A stretch of DNA of 64,000 nucleotides, taken from positions 1-64,000 of the forward strand of contig CAJOHE010000005.1 of assembly GCA_905234495.1 (NCBI GenBank), in the 5' to 3' direction. Positions within the stretch are counted from its first letter, which is position 1. The number at the start of each line of letters is the position of its first letter. Positions 24,590 to 32,609 of the stretch are shown here, in pieces. The notes under the pieces were generated by a model. It saw only the letters and a program-made list of their open reading frames with translations, had not been told where the DNA came from and made no database searches. This DNA is from an uncultured Eubacterium sp. Its GTDB lineage: Bacteria > Bacillota > Clostridia > Oscillospirales > Acutalibacteraceae. The position numbers and the translations under genes are program-made.

Positions 24590-25300
24590 CTATCCCTCCC
24601 CGTCATTGATGACAGCCATATCGCAGAAAAGCGCTCTGAAATTGCACTTCTCGCTCAACGGCATATCGCGGTCCTCGTGAAAATGACCGAAGAACCACTT
24701 TTTAAAATCGGTCTCGTACATAATCCACTCAAGGTAACCCGTGAGCTCTGCGTCTTTTGAAACGGGAGTGTATCCCAGCTGACGGATAATCTGTTGAGGA
24801 GCTGTATGAGTTATTATGTAGTCGACCTTAAAACCAACCTCTTTCAGCGCCGCGGCGCCGCGCTTGTATTCCTCATCGCAGGGAAGCTCCTCGCACCACC
24901 ACGAATATCCTTCCTGACGTCTGTATTTGTCCATGGAATAAGCGCCGCCGAAGGTGAAAAAGGTTTGTTGCTGAATATTGTAAATCCTGCCTCGTTCAAG
25001 ATGGAAGATGTTATCCCTGATTTTATGCACCGTGTTGCCGTACTTTTCGGTTTCAGGATAGGAATAAATCTCGTCAAAATTTTCGTGATTGCCGTCTATG
25101 AACAGCAGGTCAAAGGGCTTTTGCGCCAGCTCGTCAAGCTTCATTTTATCGGCGTTCTGCCCCGTGCGGTCGGATTTCGGATAGAAAAGCATTCCGAAAT
25201 CCCCGCAGACTATGAGCACGTCGTCCGCCGTAAGCCTGTCGATTTCTTCTGTGCGAAAGCGCAGAATATCCCCGTGTGTATCGCCTGTAATATATATCAT
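24590..25300 (-). CDS. Calcineurin-like metallophosphoesterase
   Basis: 236 residues with the full metal-binding set: 'GDTHGD' (D7, H9), 'GDFG' (D34), 'GNHE' (N71, H72), 'THTAP' and 'GHFHED'. The family includes phosphatases and nucleotide hydrolases; this compact cytoplasmic form is widespread in Clostridia without known substrate. GGAGG precedes the ATG. It appears to be the first gene of the seven-gene operon down to 19971, just after the terminator of the XRE regulator. Confidence 0.8.
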   Translation of the reverse strand: MIYITGDTHGDILRFRTEEIDRLTADDVLIVCGDFGMLFYPKSDRTGQNADKMKLDELAQKPFDLLFIDGNHENFDEIYSYPETEKYGNTVHKIRDNIFHLERGRIYNIQQQTFFTFGGAYSMDKYRRQEGYSWWCEELPCDEEYKRGAAALKEVGFKVDYIITHTAPQQIIRQLGYTPVSKDAELTGYLEWIMYETDFKKWFFGHFHEDRDMPLSEKCNFRALFCDMAVINDGEG

Positions 25301-25332
25301 AAATCCTCCATATTACCTTGTTCAGAGGGTCG

Positions 25333-25360
25333 AAAAAGCGCACTGATCCATGCAGTGCGC
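25333..25360 (-). terminator. Intrinsic terminator of the XRE gene
   Basis: Minus strand GCGCACTG-catggat-CAGTGCGC followed by T5. Confidence 0.75.
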
Positions 25361-25387
25361 CTCTTTTATCTCAAAGAGTATATACTA

Positions 25388-25708
25388 TTAAATTAGCTTG
25401 CGTCCTTCGTCCTGAATTTTTTCCGTGTCGAGCGTGTACTGCAAATCCTCCTCAAAACCGTCAATACGGTTAAGCATCAGATTTGTTTCCTTGTTGTTCT
25501 GAAATACGGCAACAAGCGAGAGAAAAACAAGTCTGCTCATATCCTTTTTGCCGGTTTCGATAGCGTTATACGTCTGCCTTGACACGCCGATTTTTTCGGC
25601 GAGCTCTTCCTGCGATATGCCCAGACGCGCTCTGAGCACGGGCAAATCATAGGTGAGCTTTTTGATTAAACGCTCTTTTGAATTCATCTGCTCTTCCGAA
25701 TCTATCAT
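25388..25708 (-). CDS. XRE-family transcriptional regulator
   Basis: 106 residues. The helix-turn-helix (about 24-66: 'RARLGISQEELAEKIGVSRQTYNAIETGKKDMS') is of the Cro/C1 type, close to small Xre proteins often near defence or toxin genes. The C-terminal 40 residues are a short helical tail. There is an alternative start at residue 8, but AGGAAATTTTCAT precedes the first ATG. It is expressed from a consensus promoter at 25774-25802. Its target may be its own promoter; no operator could be identified with confidence. Confidence 0.8.
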   Translation of the reverse strand: MIDSEEQMNSKERLIKKLTYDLPVLRARLGISQEELAEKIGVSRQTYNAIETGKKDMSRLVFLSLVAVFQNNKETNLMLNRIDGFEEDLQYTLDTEKIQDEGRKLI

Positions 25709-25773
25709 ATGAAAATTTCCTTTTCTATACTGATTATTTTTTCAGTCGGATTCGTATGAATTAACTTGCTATA

Positions 25774-25802
25774 ATTATACAATATGTCGCTGTAGTTGTC
25801 AA
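25774..25802 (-). promoter_or_regulatory. Consensus promoter of the XRE gene
   Basis: Minus strand TTGACA (25797-25802), 17 nt, TATAAT (25774-25779). Confidence 0.85.
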
Positions 25803-25850
25803 TATGTAAATTTATACGACTTGTAAAAATGTAGAATACAGGGGGTTTCT

Positions 25851-25935
25851 GCGAGATTTGCTCGGCGCAAACGTCTACCGGACGTTTGCTATCACTTCGT
25901 GATTGCCCTGTTCGAATCTCGTGATTATACTGAAA
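25851..25935 (-). repeat. Hairpin unit C of a tRNA-associated repeat
   Basis: Minus strand: CGAGATTCGAACAGG, then hairpin ATCAC-GAA-GTGAT (25891-25903), then a 9-bp stem with loop CGGTA (25867-25889), then GCCGAGCAAATCTCG. The same order of elements, with different stem sequences but the same CGGTR loop, occurs in unit B. No CCA tail or terminator follows this copy. Confidence 0.6.
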
Positions 25936-25992
25936 AACAAAAAAAGCACCCTAAAGGTGCTTTTCCGTTTTTGGCGGAGACGGAGAGATTCG
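25907..25992. repeat. Direct repeat, copy 1 (tRNA tail plus terminator)
   Basis: 86 bp nearly identical to 26078-26162. It contains the hairpin GCACC/GGTGC with flanking A and T runs (25942-25964) and, on the minus strand, the tRNA-Ser 3' end TCTCCGTCTCCGCCA (ending 25972). It looks like a duplicated tRNA tail plus terminator. Confidence 0.8.
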
Positions 25993-26095
25993 CCCGAGCC
26001 GAGATAAATCTCGGCACGGCACGCACGCGGAAAACACAACAGTCCACCGGACTGTTGTTATTTGCTGCGCAAATTTTCCTGTTCGAATCTCGTTA
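25972..26095 (-). repeat. Hairpin unit B: tRNA-Ser tail with replaced body
   Basis: Minus strand from 26095: CGAGATTCGAACAGG, hairpin ATTTGC-GCA-GCAAAT (26060-26074), 9-bp stem with loop CGGTG (26036-26058), hairpin GCCGAGA-TTTA-TCTCGGC (25998-26015), then GAATCTCTCCGTCTCCGCCA, the tRNA-Ser acceptor end with CCA. The tRNA body is absent, so it is not a functional tRNA. Confidence 0.6.
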
Positions 26096-26162
26096 TTATA
26101 CTGAAAAACAAAAAAGCACCGCAAAGGTGCTTTTCCGTTTTTGGCGGAGACGGCGAGATTCG
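26078..26162. repeat. Direct repeat, copy 2 (true tRNA tail plus terminator)
   Basis: 85-bp partner of 25907-25992, containing the 3' end of tRNA-Ser and its terminator (26111-26134). Confidence 0.8.
26111..26134 (-). terminator. Terminator of tRNA-Ser
   Basis: Minus strand AAAAGCACC-tttgc-GGTGCTTTTTT. Confidence 0.75.
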
Positions 26163-26230
26163 AACTCGCGGGGGATCGCTCCCTAACTGATTTCGAGTCA
26201 GCCCCGTTATGACCACTTCGATACGTCTCC
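26142..26230 (-). tRNA. tRNA-Ser (anticodon CGA)
   Basis: 89 nt on the minus strand. The acceptor stem pairs GGAGACG (5') with CGTCTCC, followed by G and an encoded CCA. The anticodon loop is CTCGAAA with anticodon CGA (reads UCG). A long variable arm (GGGAGCGATCCCCC region) marks a class II serine tRNA, and the T arm is GCGAG-TTCGAAT-CTCGC. A consensus promoter (26244-26272) and a terminator bracket it. Confidence 0.92.
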
Positions 26231-26243
26231 GTATGTGCTAAGT

Positions 26244-26272
26244 ATTTTAGCATTTTAATTCTCTTTTGTCAA
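26244..26272 (-). promoter_or_regulatory. Promoter of tRNA-Ser
   Basis: Minus strand TTGACA (26267-26272), 17 nt, TAAAAT (26244-26249). Confidence 0.75.
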
Positions 26273-26283
26273 TGATATTGTAA

Positions 26284-26312
26284 TTGAAAAAAATTTATGT
26301 TAGAATTACAAT
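26284..26312 (+). promoter_or_regulatory. Promoter of hisH-hisF
   Basis: TTGAAA (26284-26289), 17 nt, TACAAT (26307-26312). No histidine leader, T-box or riboswitch is seen in the short leader. Confidence 0.55.
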
Positions 26313-26332
26313 ATTAAAAGTGGGTGAAAGCT

Positions 26333-26941
26333 ATGATTGCAATTATCGATTACGGCGCGGGAAACCTTTCGAGCGTGAAAAAAGCGCTTGATTATCTCGG
26401 CGCCGAAAATGAAATAACAAAGGACAGGGACAGGATTCTTTCCGCGTCCCACGTGATTCTTCCGGGCGTGGGTTCCTTCGGTGACGCTATGGAATCCATG
26501 CAGCGCAGGGGACTTGTTGAAACCGTGAAGCAGGCGGCGTGCGAAAAGCCGTTTCTCGGCATATGCCTCGGGCTTCAGCTTCTCTTTGAAGAGAGCGAGG
26601 AAAGCGAGGGCGTAAAGGGCTTAGGGCTTCTCGGCGGAAGGATTAAGGCAATCCCGAGAGTTGACGGGCTTAAGGTTCCGCATATGGGCTGGAATTCCGT
26701 TTCGGTTAAGCAGCAGGACGGCATTTTCAGCGGCATTGACGACGGAAGCTATTTCTACTTTGTTCACTCGTTCTATCTTGACGGCGCGGACTCCGACGCC
26801 GTTGCGGGAACGACCGAATACGGCGTAAACATTGAGTGCGCGGTTCAGAGAGGAAACCTCTGCGCAACGCAGTTTCACCCCGAAAAAAGCGGCGCTGTCG
26901 GTCTGAAGCTTCTTCGCAACTTTATTGAGATGGGGGTATAA
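26333..26941 (+). CDS. hisH: Imidazole glycerol phosphate synthase, glutaminase subunit
   Basis: 202 residues. It supplies ammonia from glutamine to HisF in histidine (and AICAR) synthesis. The class I amidotransferase triad is present: C78 in '[11 protein letters not shown]', H182 and E184 in 'QFHPEKSG'. The ATG at 26333 gives the typical [12 protein letters not shown] start; a GTG nine bases earlier is less likely. It is 2 nt upstream of hisF. No other his genes are in the window. Confidence 0.93.
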   Translation: MIAIIDYGAGNLSSVKKALDYLGAENEITKDRDRILSASHVILPGVGSFGDAMESMQRRGLVETVKQAACEKPFLGICLGLQLLFEESEESEGVKGLGLLGGRIKAIPRVDGLKVPHMGWNSVSVKQQDGIFSGIDDGSYFYFVHSFYLDGADSDAVAGTTEYGVNIECAVQRGNLCATQFHPEKSGAVGLKLLRNFIEMGV

Positions 26942-26943
26942 GT

Positions 26944-27699
26944 ATGTACGCAAAAAGAATTATTCCCTGCCTTGACGTGAAAAACGGTAGAGTTGTAAAG
27001 GGCGTTTCGTTTGTCGACCTTCGCGACGCGGGCGACCCCGTTGAGTGCGCAGCGGCTTACGATAAGCAGGGCGCGGACGAGCTTGTGCTTCTCGACATAA
27101 CGGCAACCCACGAGGGCAGAAGCACGATGATTGACATAGTTACGCGCGTTGCCGAGACGGTGTTCATTCCGTTCACGGTCGGCGGCGGTATCAGAACGGT
27201 TGACGATTTCAAGGAGCTTCTTCGCGCGGGGGCGGACAAGATTTCGGTCAATTCCGCAGCGGTGAGAAACCCCGATTTAATCAACGAGGCTTCCTATAAA
27301 TTCGGCGCGCAGTGCGTTGTCTGCGCGATTGACGCGAAGCGAAACGGCGACGGCTGGGAAGTCTACCTCAACGGCGGCAGAATCCCGACGGGCATCGACG
27401 CCGTGAAATGGGCTGTTGAAGCCGAAAAGAGGGGCGCGGGCGAAATCCTTCTCACCTCGATGGACCAAGACGGTCAGAAAACGGGCTACGATATTGAACT
27501 CACGAGAACCGTCAGCGAAAACGTCGGAATCCCCGTTATCGCCTCGGGTGGCGCGGGCAAGGCAGAGCACTTCCTCGACGCCTTTACGGCGGGCAAGGCG
27601 GACGCGGTTTTAGCCGCAAGCCTCTTCCATTTCAACGAGCTTCCCGTGCCCGAGCTGAAAAAATACCTCAATGAAAACAACATACCCGTAAGGATGTAA
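26944..27699 (+). CDS. hisF: Imidazole glycerol phosphate synthase, cyclase subunit
   Basis: 251 residues, a TIM barrel that converts PRFAR plus ammonia to IGP and AICAR. The catalytic aspartates are D11 ('[15 protein letters not shown]') and the Asp of '[13 protein letters not shown]'; phosphate-binding glycines lie in 'TVGGGIR' and 'ASGGAGK'. Length matches the family. Translationally coupled with hisH. Confidence 0.95.
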   Translation: MYAKRIIPCLDVKNGRVVKGVSFVDLRDAGDPVECAAAYDKQGADELVLLDITATHEGRSTMIDIVTRVAETVFIPFTVGGGIRTVDDFKELLRAGADKISVNSAAVRNPDLINEASYKFGAQCVVCAIDAKRNGDGWEVYLNGGRIPTGIDAVKWAVEAEKRGAGEILLTSMDQDGQKTGYDIELTRTVSENVGIPVIASGGAGKAEHFLDAFTAGKADAVLAASLFHFNELPVPELKKYLNENNIPVRM

Positions 27700-27735
27700 A
27701 AAAAGCGTTCAGCCTATTTTGCTGAACGCTTTTTA
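27698..27735. terminator. Bidirectional intrinsic terminator
   Basis: AGCGTTCAGC-ctatttt-GCTGAACGCT with A and T runs. The convergent 27714 gene's stop codon lies in the loop. Confidence 0.85.
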
Positions 27736-28247
27736 TTTATGCACCATCGCACGATGCAGACGATTATCACCGCAAAGACGAGATACATAAGAACCGTTTT
27801 AACCGAGGTGAAAATACTGCCCGCGGTTGCGAGGGGCTTTGAGAGCTCGGCTGATTTGAGCATAATAATCGTGCAGACGTTCTCGCAGTAATCAAAGACT
27901 GCAAGCAGCGCGGGGAGAACGAGAAGCGCGTTTGCCTTTTTCGTGAGCCTGATTATGAGCATACAGAAGAAGAGCGTGTACGCGACGGGGTAGACGAAAT
28001 CGAGCGGAAGCTGAACGGTGAGATAGAGGCTTCTGCCCGCGTCGCTGAGAAGCGAGAGAAATTCCTTCGCCGTTTCAAAGCTGTACGCAAAGTTCATATC
28101 AAAGCATCTAATTCCGTTTGTGGTTGCCTCAATTTTCGGTATGAGAACGAGGTTCATCACAAGCGAAACGGCGGCTGTGAGCGCGCCGCTGACCGTGACC
28201 GCGACCGTTCCTTTCTTAGAAAGAACGGCGTTTTTTACTTTATCCAT
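27714..28247 (-). CDS. Four-helix membrane protein
   Basis: 177 residues with a basic N-terminus and four transmembrane segments (about 16-36, 76-100, 104-124 and 143-166), ending KKRSAK. It resembles small unannotated Firmicute membrane proteins; no motif suggests a function. It has an extended -10 (TGGTATAAT, revcomp of 28268-28276) upstream and shares a terminator with hisF. Confidence 0.6.
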   Translation of the reverse strand: MDKVKNAVLSKKGTVAVTVSGALTAAVSLVMNLVLIPKIEATTNGIRCFDMNFAYSFETAKEFLSLLSDAGRSLYLTVQLPLDFVYPVAYTLFFCMLIIRLTKKANALLVLPALLAVFDYCENVCTIIMLKSAELSKPLATAGSIFTSVKTVLMYLVFAVIIVCIVRWCINKKRSAK

Positions 28248-28336
28248 AATCTATCACCCACGGGCATTATACCACAAAAAACAGTAAAATTAAAGAACGC
28301 TACCACAAAATATGCTATTTTATGTAAAAAATTATA

Positions 28337-28365
28337 TTGAATATAAAGAGCCTAAATGATATAAT
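28337..28365 (+). promoter_or_regulatory. Promoter of rlmB
   Basis: TTGAAT (28337-28342), 17 nt, TATAAT (28360-28365). Confidence 0.7.
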
Positions 28366-28394
28366 AATTTTAAGTAACTTTCCGAGGTGGAAAA

Positions 28395-29150
28395 ATGTCG
28401 AACGAGGAATACAGAAACGACAATCTGATAATCGGACGAAACGCGGTTATTGAGCTTCTCAAAAGCGGTCGCGAGGTTGAAAACGTGCTTGTTGCAAAGG
28501 GCGAGCGCGAGGGCTCGGTGAACCGTATTATCGCCATGTGCAAAGAGAGGAAAATCGTCGTAAAGACGGTTGACCGCAAGAAGCTCGACTTTATGTGCGG
28601 CGGCGCAAACCATCAGGGCGTTGCGGCAAACGTTCCCGCCCACAGCTATTCAAGCATTGACGAAATCCTTGAATACGCCGATGAAAAGGGCGAGGCGCCG
28701 TTTCTCATTATATGCGACGAGATTGAGGACAGCCACAACCTCGGCGCGATTATCCGTACCGCAGAGGCGTGCGGCGCCCACGGAATAATTATTCCCAAAA
28801 GGCGAAACGTCGGTCTGAATTTCATCGTTGCAAAAACGTCCTGCGGCGCGCTTGAATATATGCGCGTGGCAAGGGTTTCAAATATTGCGTCGACGATTGA
28901 CGACCTCAAAAAGAAAAACATCTGGGTTTACTGCGCCGATATGGACGGTCAGCCCTGGTGCAAGACCGATTTTTCCGGCGGCTGCGCTCTTGTCATCGGC
29001 AGCGAGGGCAGGGGGGTAGGCAGGCTTGTCAAGGAAAAATGCGACGTGACGGTATCCCTGCCGATGCTCGGCGAGGTCAATTCCCTCAACGCTTCCGTTG
29101 CGGCGGGAATTATTATGTATGAAATAACAAGACAGCGACTTGAAAAATAA
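28395..29150 (+). CDS. rlmB: 23S rRNA 2'-O-methyltransferase (TrmH/SpoU family)
   Basis: 251 residues. An N-terminal substrate-binding domain ('NLIIGRNAVIELLKSGREVENVLVAKG') precedes the SPOUT knot with its three motifs: 'EDSHNLGAIIRTAEACG', 'VIGSEGRGVGRLV' and 'LPMLGEVNSLNASVAAGI'. The E. coli homologue methylates G2251; YacO-like Firmicute members may act elsewhere in 23S rRNA. CCGAGG precedes the ATG. The following gene starts 14 nt later. Confidence 0.88.
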   Translation: MSNEEYRNDNLIIGRNAVIELLKSGREVENVLVAKGEREGSVNRIIAMCKERKIVVKTVDRKKLDFMCGGANHQGVAANVPAHSYSSIDEILEYADEKGEAPFLIICDEIEDSHNLGAIIRTAEACGAHGIIIPKRRNVGLNFIVAKTSCGALEYMRVARVSNIASTIDDLKKKNIWVYCADMDGQPWCKTDFSGGCALVIGSEGRGVGRLVKEKCDVTVSLPMLGEVNSLNASVAAGIIMYEITRQRLEK

Positions 29151-29164
29151 AATGAGTGTGTGAT

Positions 29165-31648
29165 ATGAGCGAGAATTTATCTATTGACGAAATAATCAAG
29201 CGGGCTGAAGAAGTACGCCAGAAGGCGATAAAGCAGGCGCAGTCAACAAAAGAGGCAATCCCCGGCGGAGCTGCCTCGGAAACGCCGCGCCCGAAAACGG
29301 TTGAACCCGAACCCAAGCCCGAAAAAATCGCCCCCGTCAGAATTCTTGACGAGGAAAAGGACGACAGCGATATGAAGATTGCGCCTGAAAAGGAACAGGC
29401 GCCGCCGCCAACCGAGGAAGAAAAGACTAAGGTTGTCGAGCAGAAGACGATAGTTGTTGACCAGAAGACGAGAACGGTTGACCTCAACAGCCAGAAAACC
29501 GGCGTTGTGGGCGACCTCAAAAAGGTGAAAAAGAGCTATTTCCGTTCAAGCGACGACGAGCCTCTTTACAAAAAGCAGCCGTCCGAAATGATTGAAAAGC
29601 CCGCGACAATCAAGAGCAAGACGAGGATTGACAGCAACAGCGACCTCGAAGAGCTTCCCACAATCGTTGCGGTTGACGAGCTTGAGCACACGAGGATAGT
29701 CTTTGAAGCCGAAAAGAGGCAGGCGCCCGAGCCGAGCAAGTACGACAGCGACGAGAGCGACCAGATTGTCCTTGAGGGCTTTGAGGACGCAAACGGCGGA
29801 AGCGTTGAAAAGATTGACGAAAAGCTCGCCGAAAAGCAGCTTGCCGAAAGGCGCAAGGAAAAGGTGAACAAGTTCAGGCTTTTCAATCCCGATGAAATCG
29901 AGGACGAGGAAAAGAAGGAAAGCCCCGTCGCTCACGACGAATACACCAACCGCGACGACAAGACGCTCTTTCTTGAAAAGCTTTTCGCGACCAAATCGTC
30001 CACCACGTTTTCGCTTCTTGCAACGCTTGGCATAGGCATAGTCGTGGCGCTTATGACGCGCTTCCAGAACAGCGCCTACCTGCCGTCCTTCCTGCTTGAC
30101 GACACGGTTTTCTTCACCGTTGTTTCGGTGCTCTATTTCATAACGCTCGTGCTCAACGTGACGGTGCTCACCCACGGGCTCAAATTCAGGAAGGGCATCA
30201 ACAGCGATTTCCCGATTGCGGTTTTCAACATAATCGCGTTTGTTCACACGATACTGCTTACGGTTGACGTGGATATGTATATCGACAACGGCGCGCTCTT
30301 TGCCTTTGCCGGAATATTCAGCCTCTTTATGAGCAGGCTCGGCAAGAGAAAGATGCTTGCGCGAATCATCAAAAACTTTGAGTTTACGCAGTCGCTTGAC
30401 GAGCTTCACACGGTTGAAACGATTGCAAACACGATTGACGCAACGATTATCAGCCGCGGAATACTCACGGGCGAGGCAAACCTCAAGACGAGTATCAAGA
30501 CGGACTTCACGACGAAATTCCTCGACATCAGCTCGGGCGACGAGCCTGCCGACGCAATCGCAAAGCTTACGGGCTCGGTTATGCTCGGTCTTTCCGCGCT
30601 GCTCTTCATCGTGACCTCAATCATCAACCACAGCTGGCACATCGGCTTTAACGCCGCAATCTGCGCGCTTTCGATTTCAGTTCCGTGCATCTCTCTTTTC
30701 TGCACAAACAGCGAGCTTTTCAGTATGTCGTCTGCGCTTGAGGAAAACGGTGCGATGATTAACGGCTTTGAGGGCGCGAATATGGTCAACGACGCCAACG
30801 CAATCGTTATCGAGGCGCAGGACCTTTTCGGCGCTAGAAGCTGCGAGATTCACGGCATCAAAACCTTCAACAGCGCAAAGGCTGACGATATCATTCTTCA
30901 GACCGCGGCGGTTATTATGAATACAAAAAGCCCGCTTTCCTCGGTCTTTGACGACGTTATCATAGGAAAGCAGACGATTCTGCCCGAGGTTGACGGCGTT
31001 ATCTATGAGGACAGACTCGGCACCTCGGCGTGGATTTACAGAAAGAAGGTCCTTGTGGGCACAAGGGAACTTCTCATTCATCACGGCGTTCAGGTTCCCA
31101 AAGAGGAATTTGAGAAAAAGTATATGAGAAAGAACAGGAAGATTCTCTATCTTGCCGTGGCGGGAACGCTTATGGCGATGTTCGTCGTTTCCTACAACGC
31201 TGAGCCGAGGCTCAAGAGAGCGCTTCGCAAGCTTGAAAAAAGCGGCATCACCATTCTTGTAAAGAGCGCCGACCCGTTCATCAACGAGGACAGTATTGCA
31301 GAGCTTTTCCAGCTTCCGCAGGGCTTCGTCCGCGTGATGAGCTCGGCAAACGGCAGAAGCTTTGAGAAGTACTCGAATATGTGCGTGGAAAAATCACCCG
31401 CATATATCATTCACGACGGCTCAGCCCTCGGCTTCGTTTCGGCGATGTCGGGCGCAGAGGGACTTCAGGAAGCGCGAAAGGTGCTCAGCGTGCTGATTTC
31501 CTTTGGCTGCGCGCTCGGCTTCCTCCTTGTGGCGTTTCTCAGCTTTATGCACGGACTCAGCCAGCTCAACGCGATTAACGTGGTGCTCTTCCAGGCGCTC
31601 TGGTGCGCGTTTATTCAGCTGATAATCAGATTCAAGAGAGCAGTATAA
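29165..31648 (+). CDS. P-type ATPase-like membrane pseudoenzyme
   Basis: 827 residues. The first 270 or so are charged, Pro/Lys/Glu-rich and probably disordered. Six hydrophobic segments follow (about 282-297, 315-335, 349-368, 376-390, 471-488 and 494-513); the last contains VPC where heavy-metal ATPases have CPC. The P-domain equivalent then aligns well ('ALEENGAMINGFEGANMVNDANAIVIEAQDLFG'), but the invariant DKTGT is lost: a Glu (about 550) is at the Asp position. The N-domain ('KKVLVGTRELLIHHGVQVP') and 'LKRALRKLEKSGITILVKSAD' are kept, but GDGxND is absent. Two C-terminal helices close it. It probably senses or scaffolds rather than pumps. Confidence 0.65.
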   Translation: MSENLSIDEIIKRAEEVRQKAIKQAQSTKEAIPGGAASETPRPKTVEPEPKPEKIAPVRILDEEKDDSDMKIAPEKEQAPPPTEEEKTKVVEQKTIVVDQKTRTVDLNSQKTGVVGDLKKVKKSYFRSSDDEPLYKKQPSEMIEKPATIKSKTRIDSNSDLEELPTIVAVDELEHTRIVFEAEKRQAPEPSKYDSDESDQIVLEGFEDANGGSVEKIDEKLAEKQLAERRKEKVNKFRLFNPDEIEDEEKKESPVAHDEYTNRDDKTLFLEKLFATKSSTTFSLLATLGIGIVVALMTRFQNSAYLPSFLLDDTVFFTVVSVLYFITLVLNVTVLTHGLKFRKGINSDFPIAVFNIIAFVHTILLTVDVDMYIDNGALFAFAGIFSLFMSRLGKRKMLARIIKNFEFTQSLDELHTVETIANTIDATIISRGILTGEANLKTSIKTDFTTKFLDISSGDEPADAIAKLTGSVMLGLSALLFIVTSIINHSWHIGFNAAICALSISVPCISLFCTNSELFSMSSALEENGAMINGFEGANMVNDANAIVIEAQDLFGARSCEIHGIKTFNSAKADDIILQTAAVIMNTKSPLSSVFDDVIIGKQTILPEVDGVIYEDRLGTSAWIYRKKVLVGTRELLIHHGVQVPKEEFEKKYMRKNRKILYLAVAGTLMAMFVVSYNAEPRLKRALRKLEKSGITILVKSADPFINEDSIAELFQLPQGFVRVMSSANGRSFEKYSNMCVEKSPAYIIHDGSALGFVSAMSGAEGLQEARKVLSVLISFGCALGFLLVAFLSFMHGLSQLNAINVVLFQALWCAFIQLIIRFKRAV

Positions 31649-31684
31649 AAATACACAAATAACAGTATAAAACAGTATAAAATG

Positions 31685-31716
31685 AAAGCCACAGGACGTT
31701 ACGTCCTGCGGCTTTG
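31685..31716. terminator. Hairpin terminator between convergent genes
   Basis: AAAGCC-a-CAGGACGT-ta-CGTCCTG-c-GGCTTT; T-runs are weak on both sides. Confidence 0.6.
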
Positions 31717-31726
31717 CTTCACTATC

Positions 31727-32260
31727 TTAGGTTTTTGTTTTAATCATTGTGCAGATTGAATTCGAGATTGCTTCCTTGTCAAATATCGGAAGCGGGCCGA
31801 TAACTGCGTCGATACATCCGCCGACAAGGAAGGTGATTACACAGTAATCATAGTAGTTATTCTCAAGAGTGATGTTGTTGTTTTCGCAGATGCTTGAAAC
31901 AAGATTTTCCTTGAGAACCTTGATTGCGGGACCGCAGATATCGCTTGACTTGAACTTAACGAGGTAATCGGTGTTCTTTTCAACCTCGTCGAGAAGGCTG
32001 TCAATAACCGGCTTCGGCTCGGTTTTCATCTGTTCGTAGTCAATTCTTTTTGAGATGTTGATAACGCCGTCCATAATCGTTTTGAAGCAACTTTCAAGAC
32101 AATCCTCAATATTCTTATAATGAAGATAGAAAGTGCTCTTGTTGATGTCAGCGCGGGAACAAAGCTCAAGCACCGTTATCTTGTCCGTGTCCTTTTCAAC
32201 CAGCAGTTCAAGCACGGCGTTGAATACGGCTTGCCTTGTACGTTTGATTCTTCTGTCCAT
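31727..32260 (-). CDS. TetR/AcrR-family regulator
   Basis: 177 residues. The N-terminal helix-turn-helix is clear: 'AVFNAVLELLVEKDTDKITVLELCSRADINKSTFYLHYKN' (11-50), with the 'FYLHYKN' recognition-helix end typical of the family. The C-terminal ligand domain resembles the TetR_C group of AcrR-like regulators in Firmicutes. It is divergent from the SDR-transporter pair and probably represses it through the palindrome at 32419-32438. The ligand is unknown. Confidence 0.85.
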   Translation of the reverse strand: MDRRIKRTRQAVFNAVLELLVEKDTDKITVLELCSRADINKSTFYLHYKNIEDCLESCFKTIMDGVINISKRIDYEQMKTEPKPVIDSLLDEVEKNTDYLVKFKSSDICGPAIKVLKENLVSSICENNNITLENNYYDYCVITFLVGGCIDAVIGPLPIFDKEAISNSICTMIKTKT

Positions 32261-32418
32261 AGCGCACCTCGCTTAAATAATAGACATTTCGTGGGCAGAT
32301 TGTACACTATTAAATAGTAAAAAATACATTTGAATAAATATACGCGAATTAGTTTAGCTAATTCTATCACACGGCATTATAAAATGCAAACAAAAAGCGA
32401 TAATTCGGCACATTTACT

Positions 32419-32438
32419 AAATGAGCGATTGCTCGTTT
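32419..32438. promoter_or_regulatory. Candidate TetR-family operator
   Basis: Near-perfect palindrome AAATGAGC-gatt-GCTCGTTT (one mismatch), 20 bp, between the divergent regulator and SDR genes. Size and position fit a TetR-family site. It lies about 110 bp upstream of the mapped SDR -35, so it may mainly control a different start or the regulator itself. Confidence 0.5.
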
Positions 32439-32545
32439 GTGCAAAAAGTTGCTCACAAAATTAGTATAATAAATAATTAATAAATATTAGTCTATTATCT
32501 GAATATTCCCAATTAATGGACTCAGTCAATTTTTTTATAAAATTG

Positions 32546-32574
32546 TTGTAATATCAGGGCTTGTATTGTATAAT
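32546..32574 (+). promoter_or_regulatory. Promoter of the SDR gene
   Basis: TTGTAA (32546-32551), 17 nt, TATAAT (32569-32574). Confidence 0.6.
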
Positions 32575-32609
32575 ATTAAAGTAAATCTTATATTATTGGG
32601 GGTTTTAGC

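Larger units (their letters stand above)
32261..32609. other. Divergent control region of the TetR/SDR cassette
   Basis: No gene is seen. The region is strongly AT-rich and holds the candidate operator at 32419-32438 and the plus-strand promoter at 32546-32574. A further TATAAT at 32464-32469 has no good -35. A TACAAT-like -10 for tetR lies near 32300 on the minus strand with a weak -35. Confidence 0.5.

Noticed and set aside
25972..26095. Second tRNA or intact att site of an integrated element
   Set aside because: Only the last 20 or so bases of tRNA-Ser are repeated and the body has no D or anticodon arm. No integrase gene lies between the copies, which are only 171 bp apart, so they are not attL and attR of an element.
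29546..30409. 287-codon minus-strand ORF inside the P-type ATPase-like gene
   Set aside because: Composition is the reverse-complement shadow of charged low-complexity sequence; no start signals or family pattern.
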